This document shows, in pieces, positions 48,853 through 57,076 of a stretch of 64,000 nt of DNA (position 1 is its first letter; each line of letters opens with the position of its first letter). A program made the translations under genes and the position numbers. Under the pieces are notes generated by a model. That model worked only from the letters and a program-made list of their open reading frames with translations. It did no database searches and was not told the DNA's origin. Source of the stretch: Nocardioides daeguensis (GTDB lineage: Bacteria; Actinomycetota; Actinomycetes; Propionibacteriales; Nocardioidaceae); the NCBI RefSeq assembly GCF_019192965.1, contig NZ_JAHTKU010000020.1, positions 1-64,000 on the forward strand, in the 5' to 3' direction.

Positions 48853-49938
48853 TCAGTCCACCTCGACCGGCACCTTCGAGGTGGTCGTGGTGGGGTGCGA
48901 GTGCAGGCGCCGGTCGAACTTCTGGCCGCTGGCGATGCCCCCGACGTAGAAGGAGACGACGGCGATCGCGATGCCGGCGAGGTCGTCGGCGACGTAGTGC
49001 CAGCCGAAGTAGAGGGTGGCGACGACGGTGAGGCCGAAGTTCACCCAGAACACGATCTTGAGGATCTGCGAGCGCAGCGTGTACTGGACCATCAGCGCGA
49101 AGAGCAGGGTGATCGCGCAGTGCAGGCTGGCGAAGCCGGCGATGGAGTTGACCGACTCGGTCGCGCCGCCGTACAGCACGTTCCCTCGGGCTCTGACGAT
49201 CGAGTTCATCAAGTCGGTGGTGCCGGTGTGGGCGAGGCCGCCGACGCCGTAGTACTCCGAGGTGTAGGCGATGCCGGGCCCCAGGGTCGGCAGCAGGTAG
49301 TAGGACAGCGTGCCGAGCGACCAGGCGAGGCACTGCGAGGTCACGAACCAGTAGCCGAAGGAGTAGTTGCGCGACCAGACCAGCCACGCGGTGACGGCGA
49401 GAGGCACCAGCGGCAGGAACATCAGGTAGATCGGCGAGAGGATCTCCGCGGTGACCGTCTTGCCGAGCAGCCCGTGCAGCACGTCGCTCGGGTCGTGGCC
49501 GAAGAAGATGACGCGGTCGAGGATGTGCAGCTCGCGGTCGAACGACAGGGCCCGGACCTCGCCGGGGGCGGCGTTCGGGTCGGAGCGCACGAACGGCAGG
49601 AACGACTTGAGGTTCCGGTAGCTGACGTAGGTCAGGTAGAAGCCGATGACGCCGATCGCGACGAGCGTCGCGCGCTCCCTCGTCCAGTGCGTGCGCAGCC
49701 GCTCGCGGACGACCGGCACCACCCGGCTCGGGCGGCCGTGGGCCTTCCACAGCGCCAGCGGCAGCAGGTCGAGCAGGAGGGCACCCAGGAGCAGCAGCGG
49801 CAGCCGGATGTACGACGGTCCGAGGAAGCTCCCCTCGGGGTCGAGGAGTCGGCGATCGAGCTTCCACGCGGTGAGGGCCGCGAGGCCCAGCATGAGCGCG
49901 GCCGTGCCGATGAGAAGGGTGTAGGCGCGGCGGTACAC
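48853..49938 (-). CDS. PAP2-superfamily membrane protein, Aur1/inositol-phosphotransferase-like
   Basis: The 361-residue protein has about seven to eight membrane helices and the PAP2 active-site motifs in the Aur1-like form: SLHCAITLLF (His about 273) and HYVADDLAG (His about 313). An earlier PAP2 motif 1 is not clear. Relatives include PAP2_3 proteins that transfer phosphoinositol or other phosphopolyols between lipids as well as simple lipid phosphatases. The GTG at 49938 is preceded by AGGA. It lies 10 bp after thiQ, though the thiamine link is probably only transcriptional. A role in cell-envelope phospholipid or glycopolymer-lipid turnover is possible. Confidence 0.85.
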   Translation of the reverse strand: MYRRAYTLLIGTAALMLGLAALTAWKLDRRLLDPEGSFLGPSYIRLPLLLLGALLLDLLPLALWKAHGRPSRVVPVVRERLRTHWTRERATLVAIGVIGFYLTYVSYRNLKSFLPFVRSDPNAAPGEVRALSFDRELHILDRVIFFGHDPSDVLHGLLGKTVTAEILSPIYLMFLPLVPLAVTAWLVWSRNYSFGYWFVTSQCLAWSLGTLSYYLLPTLGPGIAYTSEYYGVGGLAHTGTTDLMNSIVRARGNVLYGGATESVNSIAGFASLHCAITLLFALMVQYTLRSQILKIVFWVNFGLTVVATLYFGWHYVADDLAGIAIAVVSFYVGGIASGQKFDRRLHSHPTTTTSKVPVEVD

Positions 49939-49948
49939 CCGAGGGATC

Positions 49949-50965
49949 CTACGGTGCGCTGCCAGCGGGTTCCGCGGCAGCGCCCGGCAGGACGGCGATC
50001 GCGTGCTCCACCACACGTACGGCGACCCGCTGGCCGGGCTCCGCGACCCAGCCCGGGACCCCGACGGCGTCCAGCTCGCCGACGCCGTCGACGCTCACGA
50101 CGAGCCGGCCGGCGTCCGGCGTCGGGCGGAAGCTGCGGACGGTCGCGGGGATCCCGTCGCCCCTCTCGGGGCCGGCCAGCACGGCGGCCGGTCGCAGTGC
50201 GACGGGGCCCGTGGCGCGGCCGAGGAGAGCGGTGGCGGCGCGCGGCCCCAGGACGCGGGCGTAGCCGAGGAACAGGGCGGTGTCGGCGTCGGCCGGGTGC
50301 GCCCAGACCGAACCGGTGGGGCCCTCCTGGACGATGCGGCCCTCCCGCATGACCGCCAGCCGGTCCGCGACGGCGAAGGCCTCGTCCTGGTCGTGCGTGA
50401 CGAGCAGGGCCGTCGTACCGGACTCGGTGAGGATGCGCCGCAGGTCGGCGGCGAGCCGGCCGCGCAGACCGGCGTCGAGGGCGCTCAGCGGCTCGTCGAG
50501 CAACAGCAGCCGCGGTCGCGCGGCCAGCGAGCGGGCCAGGGCGACGCGTTGCCGCTCGCCGCCGGAAAGGGTGCGGGGCAGCCGGCCGCCGTACCCGCCG
50601 AGACCGACCAGGTCGAGCAGGTCGTCGACCTCGGCCCGGACGGCGGCCCGGGAGGCGCCCTGCAGACGGCGGGCGTAGCCGATGTTGCGGGCGACCGTCA
50701 GGTGGTCGAAGAGCTGGCCGTCTTGGAACATCAGCGCGAACCCGCGCCGGTGGGTGGGTACGCCGGCGAGGTCGGCGCCGTCCCAGCCGATCCGGCCGGA
50801 CGTCAGCGGCTCGAGGCCCGCGACCGCCCGTAGCAGCGTGGACTTCCCGCAGCCGGACGGCCCGAGGACCGCCAACACGTGGCCGTCCTCGACGCTCAGG
50901 TCGACGGCGTCGACCACCACCGCCCCGTCGAAGGCGACGCTGACTCCCTGCAGCTCCAGGCTCAC
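49949..50965 (-). CDS. thiQ: Thiamine ABC transporter ATP-binding protein
   Basis: The 338-residue ATPase has Walker A GPSGCGKST (about 34-42), the Q-loop region MFQDGQLFDHLTVARNI, ABC signature LSGGERQR (about 132), Walker B LLLLDEPLSALD and the H-loop VTHDQ. A C-terminal TOBE-like domain extends it beyond the short E. coli ThiQ. The GTG at 50965 overlaps the thiP stop by 4 bp. The TPP riboswitch ahead of thiB makes thiamine the likely substrate; on sequence alone it could equally be read as an FbpC-type iron ATPase. Confidence 0.93.
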   Translation of the reverse strand: MSLELQGVSVAFDGAVVVDAVDLSVEDGHVLAVLGPSGCGKSTLLRAVAGLEPLTSGRIGWDGADLAGVPTHRRGFALMFQDGQLFDHLTVARNIGYARRLQGASRAAVRAEVDDLLDLVGLGGYGGRLPRTLSGGERQRVALARSLAARPRLLLLDEPLSALDAGLRGRLAADLRRILTESGTTALLVTHDQDEAFAVADRLAVMREGRIVQEGPTGSVWAHPADADTALFLGYARVLGPRAATALLGRATGPVALRPAAVLAGPERGDGIPATVRSFRPTPDAGRLVVSVDGVGELDAVGVPGWVAEPGQRVAVRVVEHAIAVLPGAAAEPAGSAP

Positions 50966-52593
50966 CACGACCCCACTCCCGGCACACGCAGCCGCTCGAC
51001 GACGAGGATGACACCCGCCGTCACGGCGGCCAGCACCACCGACGCGGCCATGGCGGTGCCGTAGTTGAGGGCGCCCGGGTGCCCGAGCAGCCGGTAGATG
51101 ACGACCGGCAGGGTCGGCTCGGCCGGCCGCACGATGAACGAGGTCGCGCCGAACTCCCCCAGGGACACGGCGAACGCGAAGCCCGCGGCGGCCAGCAACG
51201 GTCGCCAGACGACGGCCAGGTCGACGCTCAGCAGGGTGCGCAGCGGCCCGGCGCCGAGCGACGCGGCGGCCTGGCGTTGGCGGTCGTCGATCCCGGCGAG
51301 CACCGGGACCAGGGTGCGCACGACGAGCGGCAGCGCCACGAGGGCCTGGGCGATCGGCACCAGCAGCGGGCTGGCGCGCAGGTCGAGCGGCGGCTGGTCG
51401 AGCGCGATGAGGAAGCCGAAGCCGAGGGTGACCGCCGAGACGCCGAGGGGCAGCATGAAGAAGCCGTCCAGCACCGCCCGCGCCCGCCTGCCGGCCCGGG
51501 TGCGCACCCTCCGGGTCACCACGAACGCGACGACCAGCCCGAGCGCGAGGGACATCCAGGTCGCGTCGACCGCGATCCGCAGCGAGGCCGCGAGCGCGTC
51601 GGTGACCGACACCTGCAGCAGGCCGTCGGCCGAGCCGCCGAGGGCGCGGTAGAAGTCGAGGCTCCACCGGCCCTCGCGGCGTACCGAGCCCACCGCCAGC
51701 GTGAGGACCGGCACGGACACCAGCGCGAGGGTGAGCACCGTGACGGCGAGGGCGGGGACGTCACGCGGGCGCGGCCGGGCGGGCGGGGCAGCGACCCGCC
51801 GCACCGTCGGGTCGGGTACGGCGCGCAGCCGGCCGACCACGACGAGCAGGGCCACGACCGCCAGCATCTGCACGAGCGAGAGCGCCGCGGCGGCGGGCAG
51901 GTCGAGCAGGTCGGCGGTGAGCAGGTAGATCTCGGTCTCGACGGAGGAGTACCGGACCCCGCCGAGCACCAGCACGACGCCGAAGGCGGTCGCGCAGAAC
52001 AGGAAGACGACGCTGGCGGCGGAGACGATCGCCGGGCGCAGCGCGGGCAGGGTGACCGTCCGCAGCACCTGGACCGGCGTGGCGCCGAGCGCGGCCGCGG
52101 CCTCGGCGGGCCGGCGGTCCAGGCCCTCCCAGGCGACGCCGACGGTACGGATCACGACGGCCACGTTGAAGAAGACCAGCCCGATCAGGATCGCGACCGG
52201 CGTCCCGTCGAGGTCGAGGAACCCGAGGGTGCCCGAGGCCGCGATGAGCTCGCGGACCGCGAGCCCGACGACCACGGTCGGCAGCACGAACGGCACGAGC
52301 AGCGCCGTACGGACGAGGGCGCGGCCGGGGAAGCGGAGCCGGTGCACGACGTAGGCGGCAGGCAGGCCCAGCAAGACGGCGAGCGCGGTCGCGACGCTGC
52401 TCGTCCAGACGGTGAACCACAGCACCCGGGCCGTGCGGGGACGGCGCAGCACGTCGAGCACCGCGCCGGGGTCGAAGGCCCCCTCGGGCCACACGCCGCG
52501 GTGGAGCATCGCGCCGACGGGCAGCACGAAGAAGACCGCGACGACGGCCACCGGGACCGCGGCGAGCAGTCCCAGCGCCAGTCGTCGGGCCAT
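50962..52593 (-). CDS. thiP: Thiamine ABC transporter permease (fused pair)
   Basis: The 543-residue protein is a tandem fusion of two binding-protein-dependent permease domains, together about 12 membrane helices. Each half has an EAA-type loop: RRPAEAAAALGATPVQVLRTVTLPAL in the first and RQRQAAASLGAGPLRTLLSVDLAVV in the second. This matches ThiP and FbpB. The ATG at 52593 lies 11 bp after thiB. With thiB and thiQ it forms a complete importer under riboswitch control. Confidence 0.94.
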   Translation of the reverse strand: MARRLALGLLAAVPVAVVAVFFVLPVGAMLHRGVWPEGAFDPGAVLDVLRRPRTARVLWFTVWTSSVATALAVLLGLPAAYVVHRLRFPGRALVRTALLVPFVLPTVVVGLAVRELIAASGTLGFLDLDGTPVAILIGLVFFNVAVVIRTVGVAWEGLDRRPAEAAAALGATPVQVLRTVTLPALRPAIVSAASVVFLFCATAFGVVLVLGGVRYSSVETEIYLLTADLLDLPAAAALSLVQMLAVVALLVVVGRLRAVPDPTVRRVAAPPARPRPRDVPALAVTVLTLALVSVPVLTLAVGSVRREGRWSLDFYRALGGSADGLLQVSVTDALAASLRIAVDATWMSLALGLVVAFVVTRRVRTRAGRRARAVLDGFFMLPLGVSAVTLGFGFLIALDQPPLDLRASPLLVPIAQALVALPLVVRTLVPVLAGIDDRQRQAAASLGAGPLRTLLSVDLAVVWRPLLAAAGFAFAVSLGEFGATSFIVRPAEPTLPVVIYRLLGHPGALNYGTAMAASVVLAAVTAGVILVVERLRVPGVGSW

Positions 52594-52604
52594 CGTCGCA
52601 CCGC

Positions 52605-53669
52605 CTACCGGGAGACGATCTCCGTCCACTGCTCCAGCCACGCCTTGCGCTCCTTGGCGATCTCGGAGGGAGCCACCTGCTCGGTCGTCTCGGGCCGCTC
52701 GGCGAACTTCGCCCAGTCGGCCGGCAGCTCGACGTCGGTGGCGACCGGGAAGACGTACATCGACTCGGGCAGCGCTGCCTGCACCTGCGGCGAGAGCAGC
52801 CAGTCGATCACGGCCCGCGCGCCGTCGGTGTTGGTCGTCTCCCCGCGCAGCACGCCGGCGTACTCCACCTGCTCGAAACAGCCGTCGAGCAGCGCGCTGG
52901 TGGTCGTCTCGTCCCCCGACTTGTTCAGCGTGAACGCCGGCGAGGAGTCGTAGGACACCACGATCGGCCGGTCACCGCCGGAGAAGGTGAAGTCGGTGAA
53001 GTAGGCGTCGGACCAGCCCTTGACCACCTTGGCGCCGTTGTCGACGAGCCGGGTCCAGTACGACGACCAGTCGGCGCCGTACTTCGCGATCGTGGCCAGC
53101 AGGAACGCCAGGCCGGGTGAGCTGGTGCTGGCGCCGGGGATCACGAAGAGGTCCTTGTAGGCGGGCTTCGTGAGGTCATCGAGGCTCGTCGGCGCGGGGA
53201 CGCCCTTCGCGGCGAACCAGGCGTCGTCGATGTTGACGCACACGTTGCCGGTGTCGACCGGGGTGAGCGCGTCGTCGTCGTCGCCGTCGAGCTCGTAGGC
53301 GTCCGCGCCCTGCGGGAGGCTCGGGGCGTAGGGGGCGAACACGCCCTCGTCGATCGCGCGCGTGGCGAAGGTGTTGTCGACGCCGAACACCACGTCGCCG
53401 ACCGGCTTGTCCTTGGTCAGCACCAGCTCGTTGGTGAGCGCGCCGGCGTCCTCGAGCTTGCTGATCTCGAGGCGGTAGCCGGTGTCCTTCTCGAAGGCCG
53501 TCACCAGGTCCTTGGGGAGGTTGAACGACTCGTGGGTGACCAGGGTGACCGTCGTGTCACCGCCCTCCTTGCTGTCGCTCTCGCTGCCGATCAGCGAGCA
53601 GCTGCTCGCGAGGAGGGCGGTCGTGGAGAGGGCCACGAGGGTGCGGCCGGTGAGCGTGCGCATACGCAT
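52605..53669 (-). CDS. thiB: Thiamine-binding lipoprotein
   Basis: The 354-residue extracellular solute-binding protein has a signal sequence ending in a lipobox-like ALLASSC, so it is probably lipid-anchored. The mature fold begins TVTLVTHESFNLPKDLVTAFEKDTGY, the phrase characteristic of the ThiB/TbpA family. Later features include PVGDVVFGVDNTFATRAIDEGVF and VIPGASTSSPGLAFLLATI. The ATG at 53669 is 7 bp from GGGAG, which is the last part of the riboswitch, so ligand binding can hide the ribosome site. Confidence 0.95.
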   Translation of the reverse strand: MRMRTLTGRTLVALSTTALLASSCSLIGSESDSKEGGDTTVTLVTHESFNLPKDLVTAFEKDTGYRLEISKLEDAGALTNELVLTKDKPVGDVVFGVDNTFATRAIDEGVFAPYAPSLPQGADAYELDGDDDDALTPVDTGNVCVNIDDAWFAAKGVPAPTSLDDLTKPAYKDLFVIPGASTSSPGLAFLLATIAKYGADWSSYWTRLVDNGAKVVKGWSDAYFTDFTFSGGDRPIVVSYDSSPAFTLNKSGDETTTSALLDGCFEQVEYAGVLRGETTNTDGARAVIDWLLSPQVQAALPESMYVFPVATDVELPADWAKFAERPETTEQVAPSEIAKERKAWLEQWTEIVSR

Positions 53670-53677
53670 CGGTTGAC

Positions 53678-53763
53678 TCCCTTCGCCGGTGCTAACCGGA
53701 TCAGGTTCGGAGGGTCTGCGGCCCACGCCGCACTCTCAGCACCCGCTGGTGCTCCCCTGTCGG
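53678..53763 (-). promoter_or_regulatory. TPP riboswitch (THI element)
   Basis: Read on the minus strand, the region contains GGGGAGC, GGTGCTGAGAGTG (the CTGAGA core), ACCCTC, the near-invariant GAACCTGATCCGGTTAGCAC and finally GCGAAGGGAG. This is the full THI box, with P1, the pyrimidine-binding arm and the pyrophosphate-binding arm. The 3' strand AAGGGAG is also the thiB ribosome site, indicating control of translation start: with TPP bound, the transporter is off. Confidence 0.97.
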
Positions 53764-53805
53764 ACCCGGCCAGTTTAGGACCTGCCGTCGGCCGGTCGCG
53801 CGGGT

Positions 53806-53878
53806 GTGCACCGCGCCCCATGCGATCTGGCTGTGTTCAGGTCGATTTCGCGACCAACTCGCATGGGGCGCGGTGCAC
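53806..53878. repeat. 20-bp perfect inverted repeat upstream of the TPP riboswitch
   Basis: 53806-53825 pairs exactly with 53859-53878. The 33-bp loop has its own small hairpin (GGTCG 53840-53844 with CGACC 53851-53855), and outside the arms CCTGCCG (53781-53787) pairs with CGGCAGG (53880-53886). It begins just beyond the stop of the MBL gene, which is the next gene upstream on the minus strand, and probably insulates the thi operon from it. Confidence 0.8.
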
Positions 53879-53886
53879 CCGGCAGG

Positions 53887-54954
53887 TCAGGACGCGGTGT
53901 AGACGACGCCGTCCGGGTGGTCCACGGCGCTCACCTGGCCGCGGGCGACGAGCAGGTCGAGGTGCGCCTTGGTCTCCATCGCGGCCATGCCCTGACTGAA
54001 CACGTCGAGCTCGCCGAACGCCCGCTCGTGGCGGGTCCAGCCCAGGTCCTTCGCGACGACGAGCGAGGTGACCGAGCCACGCTCCTTGACCGCGGCGAGG
54101 CACAGGTCGAGCCGGTGCTCGTGGTGGGCGAGCAGCTCGTCGACGCGCTGGTACGACGACGGCGCGACCGGGCCGTGCGCGGGCAGGATGCGCAGGTCGG
54201 GCAGCTCACGGACCCGGGCCAGGGACGCCATGAACTGACCGAGGGGCTGGTCAGCGGCCGGCACCGTGAAGCCGATGGACGGCGTGATCGTGGGCAGCAC
54301 GTGGTCACCGGAGAACAGCACGCCCTCGGCCTGGTCGGCGAAGACGTAGTGGCCGGGGGTGTGGCCCGGCGTGTGCACCGCGTCGATCCGGCGCCGGCCG
54401 ACGTCGAAGGAGCGGTCGCCCTCGAGCCAGGTGTCGGGGAACGCCCAGTCGACGGCCTGCGGCAGGTCGCCCGGTCCGGCCGCCCACAGCGCGGCGATCT
54501 CCTCGGCGCCGGCGGTGCGCAGCACGGCGAGGAAGGGGCTCTCGTCGAGGCCGTCGCGGCTGGCGCGGTGGAGCAGCTCGAGGGCGGGCTGCTCCTCGCG
54601 ACCGAGCGCCACGTCGGCGCCGTACTCGTGGCCCAGGACGGTGGCCAGGGTGAAGTGGTCGCGGTGCACGTGGGTGACCAGGAACCGCTTGATGTCCCCG
54701 AATCCCGAGCCGATCGAGCGCAGCGACGTGTCGAGCAGCTCCCGCGCGACCGGGATCGACCAGCCGCCGTCGATGAGGGTGAGCCCGTCGTCGCCCTGGA
54801 CGACGTAGACGTTGACCGCCTTGAGCGCGTCCATCGGCAGCGGCAGCGGGATCCGGTGGATGCCCTCCGCGACCTCCCACGCGCCCTCGTCTGCCCAGTA
54901 CCGGCCCGAGTCCGGCGAGACGGCGTGTCCGGTGGCGATCCCTCCCGTGGTCAT
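53887..54954 (-). CDS. MBL-fold metallo-hydrolase
   Basis: The 355-residue enzyme has the metallo-beta-lactamase motif set THVHRDH (HxHxDH, about 93-99), HTPGHTPGH, SGDHVLP and ILPAHGP, so it binds two metal ions. The glyoxalase II-like core is followed by a C-terminal helical part with VDELLAHHEHRL, typical of a large actinobacterial subgroup near fatty-acid and steroid genes. It probably hydrolyses a thioester or lactone. It is last in an operon with the SDR (9 bp) and dehydrogenase genes. Confidence 0.9.
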   Translation of the reverse strand: MTTGGIATGHAVSPDSGRYWADEGAWEVAEGIHRIPLPLPMDALKAVNVYVVQGDDGLTLIDGGWSIPVARELLDTSLRSIGSGFGDIKRFLVTHVHRDHFTLATVLGHEYGADVALGREEQPALELLHRASRDGLDESPFLAVLRTAGAEEIAALWAAGPGDLPQAVDWAFPDTWLEGDRSFDVGRRRIDAVHTPGHTPGHYVFADQAEGVLFSGDHVLPTITPSIGFTVPAADQPLGQFMASLARVRELPDLRILPAHGPVAPSSYQRVDELLAHHEHRLDLCLAAVKERGSVTSLVVAKDLGWTRHERAFGELDVFSQGMAAMETKAHLDLLVARGQVSAVDHPDGVVYTAS

Positions 54955-54963
54955 GGTCGCACT

Positions 54964-55788
54964 CTAGGCGCCGTTCACATCGGGACGGAGGTCGGGTAGG
55001 TGGAGGTCGAGGTTCGGTTCCTGGATGCCGCCGTCGACCTCGAGCATCTTGCCGGTGACGTACTTGCCGGCCGGGGAGGCCAGGTAGACCACCGCCGCGG
55101 CGATGTCCTCGGCCTCGCCGATCCGGCCCAGCGGGGTCGCCTCCTCGAGCTGGCTCTTCATCTCCGGCACGCCCGCGACGAACTCCAGCGCGCTGGTCAT
55201 CACCGAGCCGACGAACACGCCGTTGACCCGGATCTCCGGGTTGAGGTCGGTCGCGGCGAGCCGCGACCAGTGCGCGAGCGCGGCCTTGGCGGTGCCGTAG
55301 GCGAGGTAGCCGCGACCCGCCAGCCGGCCCATGGCCGAGGAGATCGAGGTGATCGACTTCTGTCGCCCCTCGCCGGCCGACCTCAGCATCAGCGGGACGG
55401 CGGCCCGGCTCAGCGCGTGGGCCGTGGCGACGTTGAAGTGGAAGGCCTCCTCCAGGTAGGCCACGTCGGTGTCGAGGAAGGCGTTGGGGATGGTGCCGCC
55501 CACGTTGTTGACCACCACGTCGAGGCGGCCGAACGCGTCGTACGCCTGCTGGGCGAGGCCGGCGACCTCGTCGGTGTGCGCCAGGTTGGCAGGGACGACG
55601 AGCGCGCGGCGCCCGGCGTCCTCGATCCGCGCGGCGACCTCCTTGAGCTGACCCTCGGTGCGCGCGGAGATGACGACGTCGGCACCGGCCTCGGCGAGGG
55701 CGACCGCCGTGGCGGCACCGATCCCGCGGCCGGCGCCGGTGACGACGGCGACGTGGTCGGTCAGGCGGAACCGGTCGAGGATGCTCAT
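54964..55788 (-). CDS. Short-chain dehydrogenase/reductase (classical SDR)
   Basis: The 274-residue protein has the NAD(P) motif TGAGRGIG (about 18-25), NNVGG for the NNAG element, the catalytic Ser in ITSISSAMG, and [11 protein letters not shown] with YxxxK (YGTAK). The end has [10 protein letters not shown], usual in classical SDRs. Its ATG overlaps the preceding stop by one base (TGATG). In this context it likely oxidises a hydroxyl group on a terpenoid, steroid or acyl chain; the substrate is inferred, not seen. Confidence 0.92.
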   Translation of the reverse strand: MSILDRFRLTDHVAVVTGAGRGIGAATAVALAEAGADVVISARTEGQLKEVAARIEDAGRRALVVPANLAHTDEVAGLAQQAYDAFGRLDVVVNNVGGTIPNAFLDTDVAYLEEAFHFNVATAHALSRAAVPLMLRSAGEGRQKSITSISSAMGRLAGRGYLAYGTAKAALAHWSRLAATDLNPEIRVNGVFVGSVMTSALEFVAGVPEMKSQLEEATPLGRIGEAEDIAAAVVYLASPAGKYVTGKMLEVDGGIQEPNLDLHLPDLRPDVNGA

Positions 55789-56918
55789 CACTTCTCCTGG
55801 GCTGCGGTGTTGGTGCCGGCGACCAGGCCACGGCCGGTGACCAGCGGCAGGTCGAGGACGGTGACCAGGCCGGGCTCGGCGGCCACGACGGCAGGGATCG
55901 CGTTGATCAGCCGCTGCGCGGTGACGATCATCCCGGAGACGTTGTGGTCGCCGTGCTCGCCGTGGTGGGTGAACTCGAGCTTCATGCACGGCTCGCCGGT
56001 GATCTCGACCCGGTAGCAGCCGTCGCCCTCGGCGGGCGTGGGCCACTCCGGGACCTGGTCGGGCGCCGTACGCGTGACGTGCTCGAGGGTGATCCGCGGG
56101 ACCCCGTCGACGGTGCCGATGACGCGGAAGCGGACGGCCCCCATGGTGCCTTCCGCCACGTCCAGCGACACGGTCTTCGTGTCGCGCTCCGCCGGGCGCC
56201 GGTCGACCTCCTCGACCAGCGGCTCGTCGAGCGTCACGCCCAGCCCGGCCGCGATCACCCGCACCACCGGGCCCCACGCGGTGGTGAGGATGCCCGGCTC
56301 CCAAAGCAGCGGAGTGGCGGCCCCGTCGTCGAGCGGCTCCCCGAAGCCGAACAGGTCACGCATGACGACGGGCTGGTAGTACGTCGAGTAGTCGGCGATC
56401 TCGCTGACGGTGACGTGGTCGATGCGCTGGCTGAGGCTGGTCAGCACGAGCGGCAGCAGGTCGTTGGCGAAGCCCGGGTCGATGCCGTTGACGTGCAGGC
56501 TCGCGTTGCCCTGCCGGCCCGCCTCGTCGATGGCCTCGATCATCTCGTCGGGCAGCGTGCCCGCGCGGTGGAGCAGGATGACCGGCCCCGACGACACCAC
56601 GTTGACGCCGTCGCGGATCAGCTCGGTCAGGTCCGCGATCGCCTCGAAGACCCGGTCGTCGGTCATCGCGGCGTGCACGACGCAGTCGGGGCGCAGCGCG
56701 ACCAGCTCGTCGCGGTCGGTGGTCGCCCTGACGCCGAGCTCGCGGTCCAGGCCGGCGAGCAGGCCGGCGTCCTGGCCGTGCTTCTCCGGCGTCGAGGTCC
56801 ACACCCCGACCAGCTCGAGGTCGGGATGGGCGTCGACGCCGACGATCGCGTGCCGTCCGATCGTGCCCGTGGACCAGACGACGACCCGCAGCGGCTTCTC
56901 GGGGATGACCTGTGACAT
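55788..56918 (-). CDS. NAD(P)H-dependent dehydrogenase, DapB-like N-terminal fold
   Basis: The 376-residue protein begins with a Rossmann fold ([19 protein letters not shown]) and continues like the family annotated as 2,4-diaminopentanoate dehydrogenase-like or dihydrodipicolinate reductase-like in actinobacteria ([39 protein letters not shown]). These often occur in steroid and xenobiotic clusters with unknown substrates. The ATG at 56918 is 7 bp from a TACATT -10 box and has no ribosome site, so the message is probably leaderless. An operator-like palindrome touches the -10 box. First gene of the dehydrogenase-SDR-MBL operon. Confidence 0.85.
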   Translation of the reverse strand: MSQVIPEKPLRVVVWSTGTIGRHAIVGVDAHPDLELVGVWTSTPEKHGQDAGLLAGLDRELGVRATTDRDELVALRPDCVVHAAMTDDRVFEAIADLTELIRDGVNVVSSGPVILLHRAGTLPDEMIEAIDEAGRQGNASLHVNGIDPGFANDLLPLVLTSLSQRIDHVTVSEIADYSTYYQPVVMRDLFGFGEPLDDGAATPLLWEPGILTTAWGPVVRVIAAGLGVTLDEPLVEEVDRRPAERDTKTVSLDVAEGTMGAVRFRVIGTVDGVPRITLEHVTRTAPDQVPEWPTPAEGDGCYRVEITGEPCMKLEFTHHGEHGDHNVSGMIVTAQRLINAIPAVVAAEPGLVTVLDLPLVTGRGLVAGTNTAAQEK

Positions 56919-56925
56919 GCGGGCC

Positions 56926-56943
56926 AATGTAGAACGAGTTCTA
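56926..56943 (-). promoter_or_regulatory. -10 box with overlapping KstR-like operator
   Basis: TACATT (minus strand, 56926-56931) lies 7 bp before the dehydrogenase start. The palindrome TAGAACGAGTTCTA (56930-56943) overlaps it and matches the published KstR operator pattern TnnAACnnGTTnnA at every fixed position. Binding there would block the polymerase. Confidence 0.65.
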
Positions 56944-56970
56944 GTTTCTGGGAATGGGTTGGCCGGTGCC

Positions 56971-57038
56971 AGTTTCACCGGCCGGCCGGTGAAACTGGCG
57001 CTGGGACGAGGAAGCTTCCTCGTCCCAGCGCCAGTTTC
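56971..57038. repeat. Palindromic 3'-end element, copy 3 (after the OYE gene)
   Basis: 56971-56996 is the 26-bp palindrome also found at 11229 and 48782. 56991-57038 is a second, perfect 48-bp palindrome centred on AAGCTT. The two share GAAACT (56991-56996), so their stems compete. Against copy 1, the pair C-G (11255/11290) is G-C here (56997/57032) and a mismatch is repaired, so pairing is conserved while sequence changes. The element begins 38 bp after the OYE stop codon. Confidence 0.88.
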
Positions 57039-57076
57039 CTCGTCCAGGTTCGCGTTACGTCAGCCTGTTCGCGGGG

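Noticed and set aside
49949..53669. Iron (Fbp-type) rather than thiamine importer
   Set aside because: The TPP riboswitch directly upstream and the ThiB-type start of the binding protein favour thiamine.
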